Below are positions 21,746 to 33,595 of a stretch of DNA of 64,000 nt, piece by piece; positions within the stretch are counted from its first letter, which is position 1, and every line of letters starts with the position of its first letter. The DNA comes from Schistocerca nitens (taxonomy: Eukaryota; Arthropoda; Insecta; Orthoptera; Acrididae): NCBI RefSeq assembly GCF_023898315.1, contig NC_064619.1:499630594-499694593 (forward strand). Direction: 5' to 3'. A model generated the notes under the pieces. The model searched no databases. It was given only the letters and a program-made list of their open reading frames with translations, and was not told the origin of the DNA. Position numbers and translations under genes: made by a program.

Positions 21746-24021
21746 GAAAACTATCTGGACATCCCTATGTAATGCAGAATTGACCACTATATACCACGAG
21801 AGACGGACGCACCTGTACAACAGGGGGTTGGGTGTTCTGCGTTATCAATAGAGAAGCAGGAAAAGCAGAATGGGGGGTCACTTGAGCTCAGTGACTTCGA
21901 ACGTGGACTAATCATTGGATTTCACCTGAGAAACAGATCCATCAGGGACTTTTCAACCTTTCTAACGCTGCCCTAGTCAACTGTCGTTGATGTGATTGTG
22001 AAGTGGAAACGCGGAGAAAGTCACAGCTGAAGCAAGACCAGTCAGACCTTATGTAGATAGACAGTTGAACACTGTCGAAGGTGGTTGTAAACAGTTGTAT
22101 GAAACCAAATGGAGGTTAGTTCCAAAGTGCTGCGAACCGTCCAGTTAATGCAATGATTGTAGTCAGTGCTAAGCGACGCTTTACACGGTGTTAAGAGAAA
22201 CGCCAGTGAAAAATGCATGTATGGAAACGAGTAATTTGGAGTGATCTATCATGGTACATTATATAGCAATCCGTTGGAAGGGTTTTGGTTGGCGAATGCC
22301 TGTCGAATGTTACCTTCCATCAGGCGTAGTGGCAACAGTGCCGTACGGAGGACGTGATATTACGGTATGGAGGTGTTTTTCTTGGTAAGGATGTGTTAGA
22401 CGACAATCAACTTGGCTTTATGAAAGGTAAAGGCACCTCTTTGACGTTGCGGTTGATAATGGGGTCAAGACTAAAGAAAAATCAATGCACGTTCGTAGGA
22501 TTTGTCGACGTCGAAAAAAGGTTTGACAATGTAAAATGGTGCAAGATATTTGAAATTCTGAGAAAAATAGGGGTACGCTATAGGGAGAGACGGGTAATAT
22601 ACAAAATGTATAAGACCCAAGAGGGAATAATAAAAGTGGATGACCAGGGACGAAGTGCTCGGATTCAAAAGAGTGTAAGACAGGGATATAGTCGTTTGCT
22701 CCTATTGTGCAGTCTATACATCAAAGCAGCAATGTTGGAAATAAAATAAAGGTTCAGGAGTGGGAATAAAAGTCAAGGTGAAAGGATATCAATGATACGA
22801 TTCGCTGATGACATTGCTATCCTTAGTGAAAGTGAAGGGGAAGTACATCATGTGCTGAATGGAATGAACAGTCTAATGAGTACGGAATATGGATTGAGAG
22901 TAAATCGAACAAAGGCGATAGTAATGAGAAGTAGAAGAAATGAGAACAGTGAGAAACTAAGGATTGATGGTCACGAAGCAGATGAAGTGTAGGAATTCTG
23001 CTACCTAGGCAGTAAAATAACCAATGACGGATGGAGCAAGGAGGACATCAAAAGACGACTAGCACTGATGAAAAGGGAATTTCTGGCCAACAAAAGTCTA
23101 CTAGTACGTAACACAGGCCTTAATTTGAGGAAGAAATTTCTGAGATGTACGTTTGGAGCACAGCTTCGTGTGTTAGTGATACATGGACTGTGGGAAAACT
23201 GGAAGAGAAGAGAGTCGAAGCAGTTGAGATGTGGTGCTACTGACGAATGCTGAAAATTAAGTGGACTTATAAGGTAAGGAATGAGAAGGTTTTGCGCAGA
23301 ATCGGAGAGGAACGGAATATGTGGAAAACAATGATAATAAGAAGGGACAGGATGATAGGACATCTGTTAAGGCATCAGGGAATTATTTCTATGGTACTAG
23401 AGGGAGCTGTAGAGGGCAAAAACTCCAAAGGAAGACAGATATTGGAATACATGCAGCAAATAATTGAGGACGTAGGTTTCAAGTGCTACTCTGAAATCAA
23501 GAGGTCGACACAGGAGAGGATTGTGGCGAGCCGCATCGAACCAGTCAGGACACTAAAATAAAAAAGAAAGAAAGAAAGCCACACAACAAAACGTTAAATG
23601 CAGAAAGATATGGGCACATTGTACAACATTGTGTATTGCGTACAGTAGAGGAACACTTCGGAAACGGTGATGGATTGTGTCAGGATGACAATGCACCTTG
23701 CCATAAAGTAGCGTTTGTAAGAGTATGGTCTGTGGACAAAAACATTCCTGAAATCGACAGTGCTGCCCGAATTCCCGACTGAATCCAGTGGAACACATTC
23801 CGGATGAGTTACAAGGTAGACTTCGCTCCAGACCACAGCGTCCGACAACACTACCTTCTCCAGTTTCGCTCTTGAGGAAGAATGGGCCGCCATGCCTCCA
23901 CAGTCATTCAGACTACCTCATTGAAAGTGCCCCTAGCATATAGTGCAAGCCGTAATAATTGCGAAGGGTGCTCAAACTTCATATTAATGTTCATTAATGG
24001 GTGCGCGGATACTTTTGGTGA
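21746..24021 (+). pseudogene. Tc1-like element, split by a LINE
   Basis: The left end (aaaactatctggacatcc) and the complement of the right end (caaaagtatccgcgcaccc) are similar and look like Tc1-type termini. Before the LINE, frames include helix-turn-helix traces and GGRDIMVW-like sequence at 22345 (here EDVILRYGGVF). After it, frames read GDGLCQDDNAPCHKVAFVRV (second catalytic Asp, 23670-23730) and LNPVEHIPDELQGRLRSRP (third catalytic region, about 23790). The domain order is consistent with one transposase interrupted once. Stops and frameshifts abound. Confidence 0.7.
22385..23577 (+). pseudogene. 5'-truncated RTE-like LINE inside the Tc1-like element
   Basis: It begins in the RT domain (DDNQLGFMKGKGT) and runs through GFVDVEKRFDNVKW, an intact FADD (IRFADDIAIL, about 22792-22821), YLGSKITNDG, and the C-terminal LKIKWTYKVRNEKVLRRIGE to the ASRIEPVRTLK end with an A-rich tail. 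It is closely related to the LINE at 13171-16972. At least three frame breaks separate the parts. 5' truncation is typical of LINE insertion. No clear target duplication was found. Confidence 0.8.
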
Positions 24022-24224
24022 GGTAGCGATGAGTGAATTTCAGAAATTTTTACTGGGCTTTTGTAGGATCCAGAGCCTTGAAACTTCATACTTATTGCGA
24101 GTTATTTATTTAAAAAATTCGAAAAATAATCCGTTTTCCAGAGCTTATAGCTAGCATAAGCAATGCCATAATAAACTTTGGAGAGATCCGTTAACCTGCT
24201 CACAATTTTCTCATTTGACATTCC

Positions 24225-24945
24225 GAAAGCCATTGCTCTAGGCAGTCCGCTAGGTGAAGCATTTCTTGAATTCTGAAAGGCTTTTGGAACAGTACCAAGG
24301 CCTCACTTTTTATCAAAAGTAACGCTTGTATAGGGTATCAACAGAAATTTGTGTTTTTATTGTGTATTTCTTGATAGGGATGACGCAACGGGTTTTCTTG
24401 TATGGAAAGTCATTAATAAATGCAGAAGTAATTATCAGTGTTTCACAGGGAAATGGGACTCTTTCTGTTCGTATCTTATATTAATGACGTCACAACAGTA
24501 TTTGAAGTAACATCAGAACTTTTCGCAGATGATGTGGTTGCCTATGATGAAGTAATTTCTGAAAAGAGCTGCACGAATATTAAGTATGCTCTCTAAAAAA
24601 AATCGAGTTGGTCCAAAGACTAACAATTTGCTTTATATATTAAGAAATGTGAATCTGTGCACGTAACAAAAGGAAACAACAAATTATCCTGCAAGTACAG
24701 TATCAACGAGTTGCAGATGGGTTTACTCAATTCAAACAAATACTTGGGTGTATAAATTTGAAGGGATATGAAACGGAACTATGACAAAGACTCAGTCGGA
24801 GGTGAGCCATGTGTCAGACTTCGGGTCTTTGGTACAATACTAGGGAAATTCCATCAGTCTACAAAGGAGACTGCTTACGAAATACTTGTATGAACCATCT
24901 TAGAATACACCTATACCAAACACAACTAACAAGACATACTGAAAT
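24225..24945 (+). pseudogene. I/Jockey-like LINE RT fragment
   Basis: Frames include LEFxKAFGTVPRPHFLSK (RT motif with the first catalytic Asp position lost), SELFADDVVAYDEVI (FADD box, about 24520-24560), NSNKYLGV and STKETAYEIL. The last part matches SVKETAYKTL of the LINE at 36205-36804, so both belong to one family. It has several stops. Confidence 0.65.
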
Positions 24946-24949
24946 GAAA

Positions 24950-25060
24950 CGTCGTGTGGGTAGGGCCTCCAGTCGGGAAGACCGGTCGCCTGGTGTAAGT
25001 CTTTTCAAGTCTTTTTAGTTGACGCCACTTCGGCGACTTTGAACTTGCAGCTCTTAAACA
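24950..25060 (+). mobile_element. SINE family C fragment
   Basis: The phrase gggtagggcctccagtcggg and cgccacttcggcgacttt mark a piece of the same dispersed family as 10660-10917. The rest of the element is absent or unrecognisable. Confidence 0.5.
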
Positions 25061-26206
25061 ATCATGCTTTCCGTGCTCCATACGTGAAGTGAACGGGAAG
25101 AAGGAATAATAAATGATACAATTGGAAGTACCCTCTACCATGCGCTTCACAGTGGTTTTCAATGGATGTAGGCGTAGATAAACGAAAATGAAAAACGTAT
25201 GTCGGTGAGATATGACATGGTAAATTTGAAGTTGTATTCAGACGGGTAAAATTTCATCCCTTTAAAAAAAAGTACCATAACTCCAAATCTAATCAAAATT
25301 AAGAGCTGGTTTTGGCACACTTATGGATACTAGAGTGATGTATGCTATACAGGAATTTCAGATTTATTACGCGACAGAGGAGGTGCAGATTTTACATACA
25401 TTTGTATTGCCACCGAGAGCGGAGTGCTGTTGTGCCTCCCTGCATACAATAGAGAATAGCGTGTACCTGGAGAACAGTGTACCTTGAAACATATGTTTCC
25501 TCCTCGGTGTTTCACTCTAGCGATTTCCAATCATATGAAGGAATGTGCAATAGAATCAACTATAAGCAGCTTCTGACATTTTCCACCGTTTTTGTTTTCC
25601 GAGAGATGTGTTTTGAACAGCGTTTGTATTAAGAGTTCTACACATTTATGTGCTATATGATATATTAAAGCTATTTGGAGGATTGTTAACTATTCACTTA
25701 CATGATTTTACGTTGAGTAAAGTATGTACATCTTCAAAACTACTTACATAACTGAGGACTTTTAAGCCATATTTCGTCGGTGATGGACAGTCTTGTACCT
25801 TGAAATTGAAGAAGGTGTTCTACCATGAAACACGTGATATTTGCAACTGAACTGAGTTTCTTCAATGTGCTAACAACTTTCCCTGTCTCGAAAATGGAAA
25901 TTTGATTTAGCTTCTAATAGCTTCTATTTCAAAAGGGTTTCAACTTGCAACTTGTCTCCGACAATGCTAGTCCTTAACTTGATTTCATGTAGTGATTATT
26001 GTTGTGTTGTAGAGTAAATACAGTGTTAACAAGGTTTACTCGATTGCAACACTTTTAAATTTTTATTCCTATGTACACGACCATGTTACTCCATGGCTCA
26101 GTTTTTCAAATTTGGAAAAATTTTATTTTTCCAGAGTAATTTTTGTAATTTCCAAAAAGGACTGCACCTCATAAAACGCTATTGCCTTCTTTTATAAATA
26201 AGGAAA
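25061..26206. other. No feature recognised
   Basis: About 1.1 kb of AT-rich DNA without motifs, boxes or terminal repeats I can support. Confidence 0.4.
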
Positions 26207-26208
26207 TA

Positions 26209-27589
26209 CAGGAGGTGTAGAAAAGAATGGAAACACCACAAACAGAAAACATTACCATGCGTAATGTAGTGTAGGAAACCATTGGCATTCCAAAGTTTCC
26301 AGTGTCTGGGAGTAGATAAATACAGGTCCTGTATGGTTTTCAAATAACTCTTATCCCATTATTCCTGCAAAACAGTGACAAGTTCAGTTAAAGATGATGG
26401 AGGTGAATAGCTATCATGCACGCTTTTTTCCAAAATAGGCCACAAAGGCTCAATAATATCGAGATCTGGTGACTGTGGTGGTCATGGGAGATAAGAAAAT
26501 TCATCCTCGTGTTCACAAAACCAGTGTTGGGAAATGTGAGTTGTGTGAAAAGGGGCCCTGTCGTCTTGGTCCCCAGTATCACCACTGGGGAGCAAACATT
26601 GTACTGTGGGATGGTTCAGACCAACCAAAATGGTCACACGACCCTTGGCAGTAATGACACCTTGCAGAGTAACCGTGGGGCTCATGGTATAACACGATAT
26701 GGCTGCCGAAACCGCCACTCTTGGACGTAAACTCGGTCAGAAGATGGAAACAGTGTGAAACAGGACTCGTCCGACCAAATGACATTCTTCCATTGCTCTG
26801 TATCCCAGATTTTATGACGTCGGTACGAGGTCTTGCTGTTACAGCCATCTGCCTTGCTGATAAGTGGTTACGGAATTCCATACTCTACTTCCAGTGTTCC
26901 CTTCGTGTTTTGTTGCTGATAGCGTTCACGAATGCGACATTCTGTTCTGTAGTGACTTTCGTAACTGTCGTCCTCTTACTTATCGTCACAGTCCTCTTCA
27001 ATGAGCGTCCTTCACGATCACTCAACACACATTTTCCAATCCCGCGTCCGGCCATCCTGATTTAGGTTTTCCGTGATTTCCCTAAATCGCTCAAGGCAAA
27101 AGCCGGGATGGTTCCTTTGAAAGAGCACGGCCGACTTCCTTCCCTGTCTCCTTCCCTAATCCGATGATAACGATGACCTCGCTGTTTGGTCTCTTCCCCG
27201 AAACAATCCAAAAAAACACACATTTTCGTCTGCTATGTGACTTAGGGATGATATTTTTCCGCTTTCCCTGTTTGTGGTGTAAATTTTCGATACGGTGCCT
27301 CTTGAAACACCAAACACGAAGGCTGCCTTGGTTACGGGTTATGGAAGTTCCCACCATGCGAGCACCAACAATTTGCATACGTTCGAATTCAATTAGCTCC
27401 GATATAATACTGCCCACAATACACATAATACTGTTCTGACCGCGAGGGACATTTGCAACGAATTGAGACATTGCACAGGTGAAGGTCATAGTGACGTACA
27501 ACGGCGCAACTTATACGCTTGGCTAGCATCTGCATTTATGTCCAACCATTCATTTATCGCGGTGTTTCCATATTTTTATAGAACCTCTG
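26209..27589 (-). pseudogene. Tc1-like element with both termini
   Basis: Both ends follow TA (26207-26208; 27590-27591) and share the inverted terminal sequence caggaggtgtagaaa.../tatggaaacacc. On the minus strand, from the right: LIEFERMQIVGARMVGTSIT (N-terminal helix-turn-helix, about 27360-27400), CHYCQGSCDHFGWSEPSHST (26590-26660), and C-terminal motifs PQSPDLNIIEPLW-like at 26440-26480. Size (1.38 kb minus a 147-bp SINE) fits Tc1. Reading frames are broken. Confidence 0.8.
27047..27193 (+). mobile_element. SINE family D, 5'-truncated, inside the Tc1-like element
   Basis: The body reads gatttaggttttccgtgatt, ccgggatggttcctttgaaa, ggccgacttccttccc and gatgacctcgctgtttggtc, the complement of 40518-40743. 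The tRNA-like head is missing. It separates the N-terminal and central coding parts of the host element. Confidence 0.85.
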
Positions 27590-27591
27590 TA

Positions 27592-28235
27592 CATTAAACT
27601 TCCATTACAGGGCTGGGTAGAGGTGGAAGTCTGAATTGTTCCAAACAACACTCTCCCCATGTCGCTGCTTTAGAGCCTTAACGACAGCTGCTATCTGATT
27701 TAAATAACACTTCTTTTATAGAGGAGTAGTATTAGAAAACGAACACATTATTTTAACTCGACAATTTACTACATTTACTAGTTATAGCTAAATACGGTTG
27801 TACCGAGTATCTTCACAGATACGACTAATCGAACTCATGAAGTTGTGCTGCCCGCCAAATATTGACTAGAAACGAAACATCGGGTCTCTCTAAGAAAGTT
27901 CAGTAGGACTAACAACGCTTCAGCATATCAGATAGGGTCAGTAGCACTATCAGGTCGTTTGCTCTTGATGGTCTGTACAGGAAAGCACTGTCATCATAAA
28001 ATCTAACGAAAAGTTCAAAGAGTTTGATAAAATTCCCACGTGGTGTAATTAACGGCGGCTCTAGCCAAATAATACATGCAACACAATTCCCATAATAAAG
28101 AGAAAAATATTTCAATAAAATAACTTACAGAATGGGTAGATGTGTCATTTTGTAGCAAATAACCTCAAGTTTGATTCACGTAGTGCGTCAGTATCTCATG
28201 TCGCCACTAGGAGCGCCAGTGTAGCGCATAGTTAA
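27592..28235. other. No feature recognised
   Basis: AT-rich spacer with no supported motif. Confidence 0.4.
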
Positions 28236-28610
28236 AATGGCTACTTTCGTTGGTTCGGAGCGCGCGTGTGTGTTTTGGTCTCATGAACTGGACTGCTTTG
28301 TCCGGAGACTCATTAAAGACTGTGTATATGTTCCTCCCCCAGCTGACCTGTAAAGTCGAGTCTACTCTGCTGTTACACAAGTTACGCCCGATTTGCTGCA
28401 ACGAGTTTGGGAAGAAATTGATTACCGGTGGGATGTTTGCCTCATCGCGAATGACAGTCACATCGAACCAAATGACACTTGACACTTTTATGTAAAGCTT
28501 GAGACTGTTTGATACAAAATGATACATCTACCGATTCTGTAATTTATCTCAATAAATTTCTATTTATTCCATTGTTGTTAAGTTCTTTTTGACTCACACT
28601 GTAGTTGTGA
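28236..28610 (+). pseudogene. Tc1/mariner-type transposase C-terminus and right end
   Basis: The + frame reads DCVYVPPPADL, then VTPDLLQRVWEEIDYRWDVC and SHIEPNDT before a stop. This is the usual C-terminal pattern of IS630-type transposases (KDxVFxPPLPxDLxEL...VTxxxLxxVWxELxYRxDxCRxTxGAHIE). The distal sequence gttctttttgactcacactgta resembles an element terminus. The 5' part is missing. Confidence 0.6.
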
Positions 28611-28889
28611 ACATCTGAATCTCGGCACATTATGTAAGAATTAAGAATGGTCAGTGCCATGGGGAGAAATTGTGTTTCATTTTTGACAGTTCCAAGAATT
28701 ATTCCTTGGTGAGCGGACGGGAATGGGTGCATTCAGGCGCGCGATACCAGCTGGAGAGGTATTTGATTGAAAACGGCCGGCTGTAACGTCAGGGAAACTG
28801 ACAAACAGCTGAGAGTCTACTCTGGTGACCCAACACTTTCCATTTTGAATCCAAATGTGGCTGAGGATGATACCGTCGGCACTGAATGG

Positions 28890-29010
28890 TCCCGCAGTAT
28901 TGGGATTACACTAACAAGCGATATGAAATAGGACGAAGAAAAAAAAATGTATAGCAGGAAACGCGAATGAAATACTGCTCTTCGTTTCGTTGAAGTTCTT
29001 ATTTAAGTAA
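28890..29010 (+). pseudogene. Small LINE RT scrap
   Basis: GITLTSDMK followed by a stop and LRFVEVLI resembles VTLQSDMKWDKH...LRFIGRI of the LINE at 36205-36804. It is too short for more. Confidence 0.35.
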
Positions 29011-29059
29011 GCTTGACAGCACACATATAGTTCAGAAATGAGCCCACAGGATCTTAACT

Positions 29060-30240
29060 TGCAGGTGTAACCCATATGAAAAGAATGAGACTTTCGTGGC
29101 AGTCGTAGTGCTGTTCTTGGTAAAACTTAAGACAATGCAACAAGTGGACAACTGATGTATGCGAGTTTAATATACCTGTCGGCCTTTCTGACTTCTCTTT
29201 CTCCGTTACTTCTTGTTCCATCATCCAGTCTCCATAATGCAGGTCTCTACTTTTCATTGGTTCGTCTACATCCTGTTTCAATGTCCTTGTTGATCTAGTT
29301 CTCTTTCTTCTTCCAGGGATAACCATTTCCATATTCTTTTCGACCATCTGACATCATTCATCCTTTCAAGCTGCCTCTACCAGGGTATCCTTTCGATTTT
29401 ATTGTTTCTATAACACGATTTTCAATTTTCATTTTCCTCCATATTACCAATTTTGATATTCCGCTACTGTTCCACCAGTAGTCCATATCGGTTGCAAGAA
29501 GCCTCTATTTCTTTTATTAATTTCCTATGTTTCTGACTCATACGTTTCAATAATTTCCACAAACTATATGGTATACTTTTTTCTTGGTGTTAATTGTTAG
29601 TTTATTAGTCCATAATGCAGAATTTAACTGTCTGATTGCCTTCTTGCCCTCTCCAACGTCGTTCTTTATTTCTTCTGTGTTCTTTCCTCAAATAGATAGT
29701 GTTACCCCAACGTATTTAAAAGCTTTATTTCTTTTTATCTTGCCAGCATCTGTTTCCAAAGACATTGTCTAATTTTTTTCCCACAGCGTGATATTCATTT
29801 CTGGAAATACTTATTAAAAGACCCCGTAACTGTTAGTGCTCTCTGACTTTCCGAAACATGAATTTCACTTCTTCAACATATGTTGCAATTGTCTATTGGT
29901 CGTCTGCAAAAAGTAATGTATGCACAGTTCCTGTTCAAATGGAATTCCCCTATGCCCATGCCACAGCATTTACAGTTCCATTCTTGTGAAGCTTCTTCTT
30001 AATATTGTTTGAACAGAGGAGGGGCTAAAACGTATCCTGGGTGGCGTTCTTTTGTGATTCTAAATTCAACGGGTGCCTGTTTACCCGTCTTTACACAACT
30101 GGTGTTTCCATTGTAAAATTCTGTCACAGCTAATACATAAGTTTCACAGACACCATTCTTCAACACATTGTCCCAAAGTAATGTAAAAGTTATAGAGAGG
30201 TTAGCGTGATGCCATCAATAGCTTCAGATCGTATGGTAGA
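29060..30240 (-). pseudogene. LINE RT relic, minus strand
   Basis: Read right to left: LAPPLF (RT motif) and CCGMGI near 30000, KAFKYVGVTLSI (the K(Y/F)LGxxL motif) near 29720, AIRQLNSALWTNKLT near 29620, and a C-terminal part with RKRTRSTRTLKQDVDEPMKS and LHYGDWMMEQEVTEKEKSER near 29200-29330. This order fits the C-terminal half of a LINE ORF. Its phrases (LNxxLW) recall the relics at 47600-48838 and 51236-52480, which may be relatives. Many stops. Confidence 0.6.
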
Positions 30241-30246
30241 GTCCTA

Positions 30247-30365
30247 AAGACGTGTAGAGCAGCACATAGTGCCGATAAAAGAGCAAATTGGGTTTAGACC
30301 TGGACGCTGCTGTATTGATGGATTGTTTACTTCACGGAATTTGACAGACAAGAGAATGGAGTGAC
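30247..30365 (+). pseudogene. LINE RT scrap
   Basis: The + frame reads EQIGFRPGRCCIDGLFTSRN, the EQxGFRPGRSCxDQ motif near the start of the RT palm in several LINE clades. Nothing else of this element is recognisable nearby. Confidence 0.5.
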
Positions 30366-31026
30366 AGCAGCATCTGTCATCCAATCTCAGTTCCAATCTC
30401 TGCTCAGCTGGGCTACAGCAATTGTTTCTGGGAGAGGTTGTCATCTCTCAGAAACAATGATGTGCTAAATTTCGCACTCCCGTACACTCCCAAATCACCA
30501 AAATTTAATGATTTGTTTGAGACGTTCGCCGAGTTCGATAGCTGGCTCCCGGTGAATTTGCACCGTCTTTGCCGGCTAGAGGGTCTCTATTTAGCAGAAG
30601 AGAGGAAGTGAATTGTGCGAAAAGGAAGGGATTAGTCGGAAACGGGCGGTTATCGTGGACGATTTGTCCGATGCAATCTAGGGGCTTCCTGGAGAGCACT
30701 TGGTTAGCACTGCCGGCACACCGTTCTTCTGGTGTGAGCGTTGGTGTTCGGTGTTCCCACACAGGGCGGTGCTACTGTTGACGTCCTGCGCAGGGCAGCT
30801 AGGTCCTGTCCTGGCTGAGCTTGTTCCCACATTATCCGGGTTTCTACCGGAGAATCTGGCGCGTTTGTGCAAACCCCACCGGACGCGTCCCCTTCTGCAC
30901 TAGACGATCGCAGCGCCTTCACCACAGGATTTTGCCGGTCACCGAGTCAACGCCTCCTTCGGTTTCCTTAGTCCGTGAAAGAGGATGTTTATGGTCATCG
31001 TCATTTATACGTTCTCAAGACTTGTC
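30366..31026. other. GC-rich segment without supported gene
   Basis: From about 30540 to 31010 short frames overlap on both strands, none with motifs. It directly precedes the 5S-like SINE and could belong to another repeat. Confidence 0.35.
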
Positions 31027-31328
31027 CCAGACAACGGCCTTGCCACAGTGGTAACACCGGTCCCCGTCAGATCAATGAAGTTAAGTGCTGTCGGGCTAGC
31101 TTCCTCATGGATGACCATCCGGTCTGCCGAGCGCTGTTAGCAAGCGGGGTGCACTCAAGTCCTTATGAGGCAAACTGAAGAGCTACTTGCTTGAGAAGTA
31201 GCGGCTTCGGTCTGGTAAATTGACATACGGCTGGGAGAGCTGTGTCCTTCCATATCCGCACCCATTGACGCCTGTTGGCTGAGGTTGACACGGTGATAGC
31301 TCGGTACTGTTGGGCCTTCCAAAGCCTG
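31027..31328 (+). mobile_element. 5S rRNA-derived SINE
   Basis: The first ~115 bases resemble 5S rRNA in order: acaacggccttgccaca, aacaccggtccccgtcagat, gaagttaagtgctgtcgggc (the conserved internal control region) and atggatgaccatccggtctg. A non-rRNA body follows (gagaagtagcggcttcggtc, gctgggagagctgtgtcc) to gggccttccaaagcctg. Insect SINEs with 5S heads are established (the SINE3 class). The head has many changes, so it is not a 5S gene. A GGA microsatellite follows. Confidence 0.75.
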
Positions 31329-31823
31329 TTCGGACGGAGAGAGGAGGAGGAGGAGGAGGAGTAAGACTTGTCTCCACCGTCTGCTGTTGGTTGTGTCTGA
31401 AGCAGCTTGGCACTGGTCTTTTGCTTGGTTTTTCAATTACTTGTTTTGCTGCCCCCCCCCCCCCTTCCAATTTTCCAATTAATGTGATTTTGGAAGGTTT
31501 TGCGGCACGTCGCAGGAACTCTCTCCTGTGGGAATATCGGATTATGTTTAGAGTAAATGTTTCTAAAAATTTCTCGGCTCACAATTTTAAGTAAAGTGCA
31601 GAACGTTTTTTGGTGACTTAATTTTAAGGCCTAGAGGCCTGTGCCAAATTCTGTCACATATTGTCGCTACGTTTGCCCTTAGTGGCTCTAACGTTTTTTC
31701 TTGAAACCACTAAGTTTTTTCTTTCCCCTTAGATACGCCAACAAAAATTAAGAAAAATAAGTGGATTTTTTATATGATGCTTAAACGATGCTTGCCCGGT
31801 AAATCATTTGTAAACTGTGCATT
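31329..31823. other. Spacer with (GGA)n and a poly-C run
   Basis: A short GGA tract lies at about 31341-31362 and a C run at 31451-31463. The rest is AT-rich and unassigned. Confidence 0.5.
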
Positions 31824-31828
31824 GAAAC

Positions 31829-32375
31829 TGTTACGGCGTAAAGTTAGCACCGGCACGCCAGTCGGAAACGACAGAGAAGAGAAGGCTGTGAGAAGCGGTC
31901 AGCAAATCGCACGCTAACCAACCTCCCGCCAGGACGACAACGCGATAGCAGCGGCCCCTAGCTGAAGACGAGATAAGTGCCGCGCCCGACTGGTGGCAGC
32001 CCACTTGGATAGCAGCTTCAACGTTAGCCGCTTCGTTAGCCGATGCATCGTAGCCTCGTCATTAGTAATCTATGTAGCACAGTTAGAGATCAGCAGTGAC
32101 TGCAGTTCAGTTGACAGACTTTTGTTAGAAGCGGTCGCTGGGACCAGAAGTATGACTTGCGTTTGTCTATTCTGAAGAAGACTGACTATTTTGTATATCG
32201 TCCTTTGCTTGCGACGCGTCTATCTAAATGAACTTGTGGTTGATCATGTATGAAGGAGTACAAGAATGCTCAGATCAAAGTATTTGTGCTTGTCTTGTTT
32301 CAATAAAACTCATTAAAACGAGTTGTTTGATTGTTTGTCTAGCGAACCGAGTATGGAGGAATCCTAGTCACAACA
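31829..32375 (+). mobile_element. Solo-LTR candidate, family 3
   Basis: The segment begins tgttacggcgtaaag and ends ctagtcacaaca, giving TGTT...AACA inverted termini. Flanks are GAAAC (31824-31828) and AAAAC (32376-32380), alike at four of five bases. An aataaaa signal at about 32302 and GC-rich leader-like sequence at 31850-32000 would fit LTR organisation. No second copy is present here, so this is inference from structure only. Confidence 0.45.
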
Positions 32376-32380
32376 AAAAC

Positions 32381-32796
32381 AATTCCATAAGGACAACTTG
32401 AGTTCTTAAGAACCTCTGATTTGATCATTAAGGTGACAATAGGCCAATGGTACATCTTTGCTGCTAGTTTGGAGGCTGTTTCTGCGTTTAATATGATTGT
32501 GATGATACTGGTGCTACATTTTAAGATACTGGTGATTTTGCTCCTTGGCCGGTACCAGTTCCGTCTTTAGTGTGTACCTAGCATCACGAGGCGAGTTAAC
32601 ATTCAATGGTGCTTTAACGTTAATATTTGTTATTCGATTTCTTTTACAGCCGGACAAAGGCTTTGGTTTTATTTTAACTCGTTCACTGATTAAGACAGCT
32701 TCAGTGTTTGTGTCGTAGTGCATTACCTACTGCTGTCACCGTGGGCTAGGTCCCGATGTCGGCGTCTGAGATCTGTTGTGTCACTTGCGTATTTTG
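32381..32796. other. No feature recognised
   Basis: Unassigned spacer left of a SINE. Confidence 0.4.
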
Positions 32797-32809
32797 TTGT
32801 ATCTAGACG

Positions 32810-33005
32810 CCGACCGCGGTGGTCTCGCGGTTCTAGGCGCGCAGTCCGGAACCGTACGACTGCTACGGTTGCAGGTTCGTATCCTGCCTCGGGCATGGAT
32901 GTGTGTGATGTCCTTAGGTTAGTTAGGTTTAAGTAGTTCTAAGTTCTAGGGGACTTATGACCACAGCAGTTGAGTCCCATAGTGCTCAGAGCCATTTTCT
33001 TTTTT
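32810..33005 (+). mobile_element. SINE family A, full length
   Basis: Boxes ggtggtctcgcggttctagg and gcaggttcgtatcctgcc (one B-box change) are present; the tail ends gctcagagccattttc followed by a T run. TTGTATCTAGACG is repeated exactly at 32797-32809 and 33006-33018. Confidence 0.93.
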
Positions 33006-33204
33006 TTGTATCTAGACGTGACTTTCAATTCAAATCATTAATATTTGATGTTTTGATGAATTGTAATATTTTGTGAAAAATGTTTAAAGAATGTTGACAC
33101 ACACCGTGGTTACGGTTACTACAAGCCACACCACAAGTTGGGAAACGGGGCCGAATTTCTTGTAGTTTACTGTCGAGTTGAGATTTTCACAAATGTTTTA
33201 TTCG

Positions 33205-33595
33205 TATTTTACAGAAACTAGCAGTACGGCAATAAACAGCCTTTTAAACACGCCGCTAACGGCTATCAAGTAATTTATAGCAATACAGCAATTAAAAAAA
33301 AATTTTTTTTTTTTTTTTGAAAACACAGAAGCTAGCAGTACGGCAATAAACTACCTTTTAAAACACGCCGCTAATGCCAATCAAAGTAATTTATAGCAAT
33401 ATAACAATTTTAAAAAATTTAAAGAACATTAGTAAACAGGCTACTAAAATAAATACAGAACTTCGTTAATAAGGTACGGTAAGGTAGTGAAGCTACCAAC
33501 ACAGCCATTAAAAAAAATTAAACAGGTCTCAGCAAACACACGATTAATGGCAATAAAAGGAATTTACAAACTTGGAGGAATTTTAAAAATTTTTA
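33205..33595. repeat. Tandem repeat, ~115-bp unit, 2-3 copies
   Basis: Unit 1 (from 33211) and unit 2 (from 33325) share actagcagtacggcaataaa-like sequence, acacgccgctaa and caagtaatttatagcaata-like sequence, separated by an A/T run. A much weaker third copy appears at 33515-33590. No coding frame. Confidence 0.7.

Noticed and set aside
31027-31150. Functional 5S rRNA gene
   Set aside because: Similarity is partial, with many substitutions, and an unrelated SINE body is attached without a terminator.
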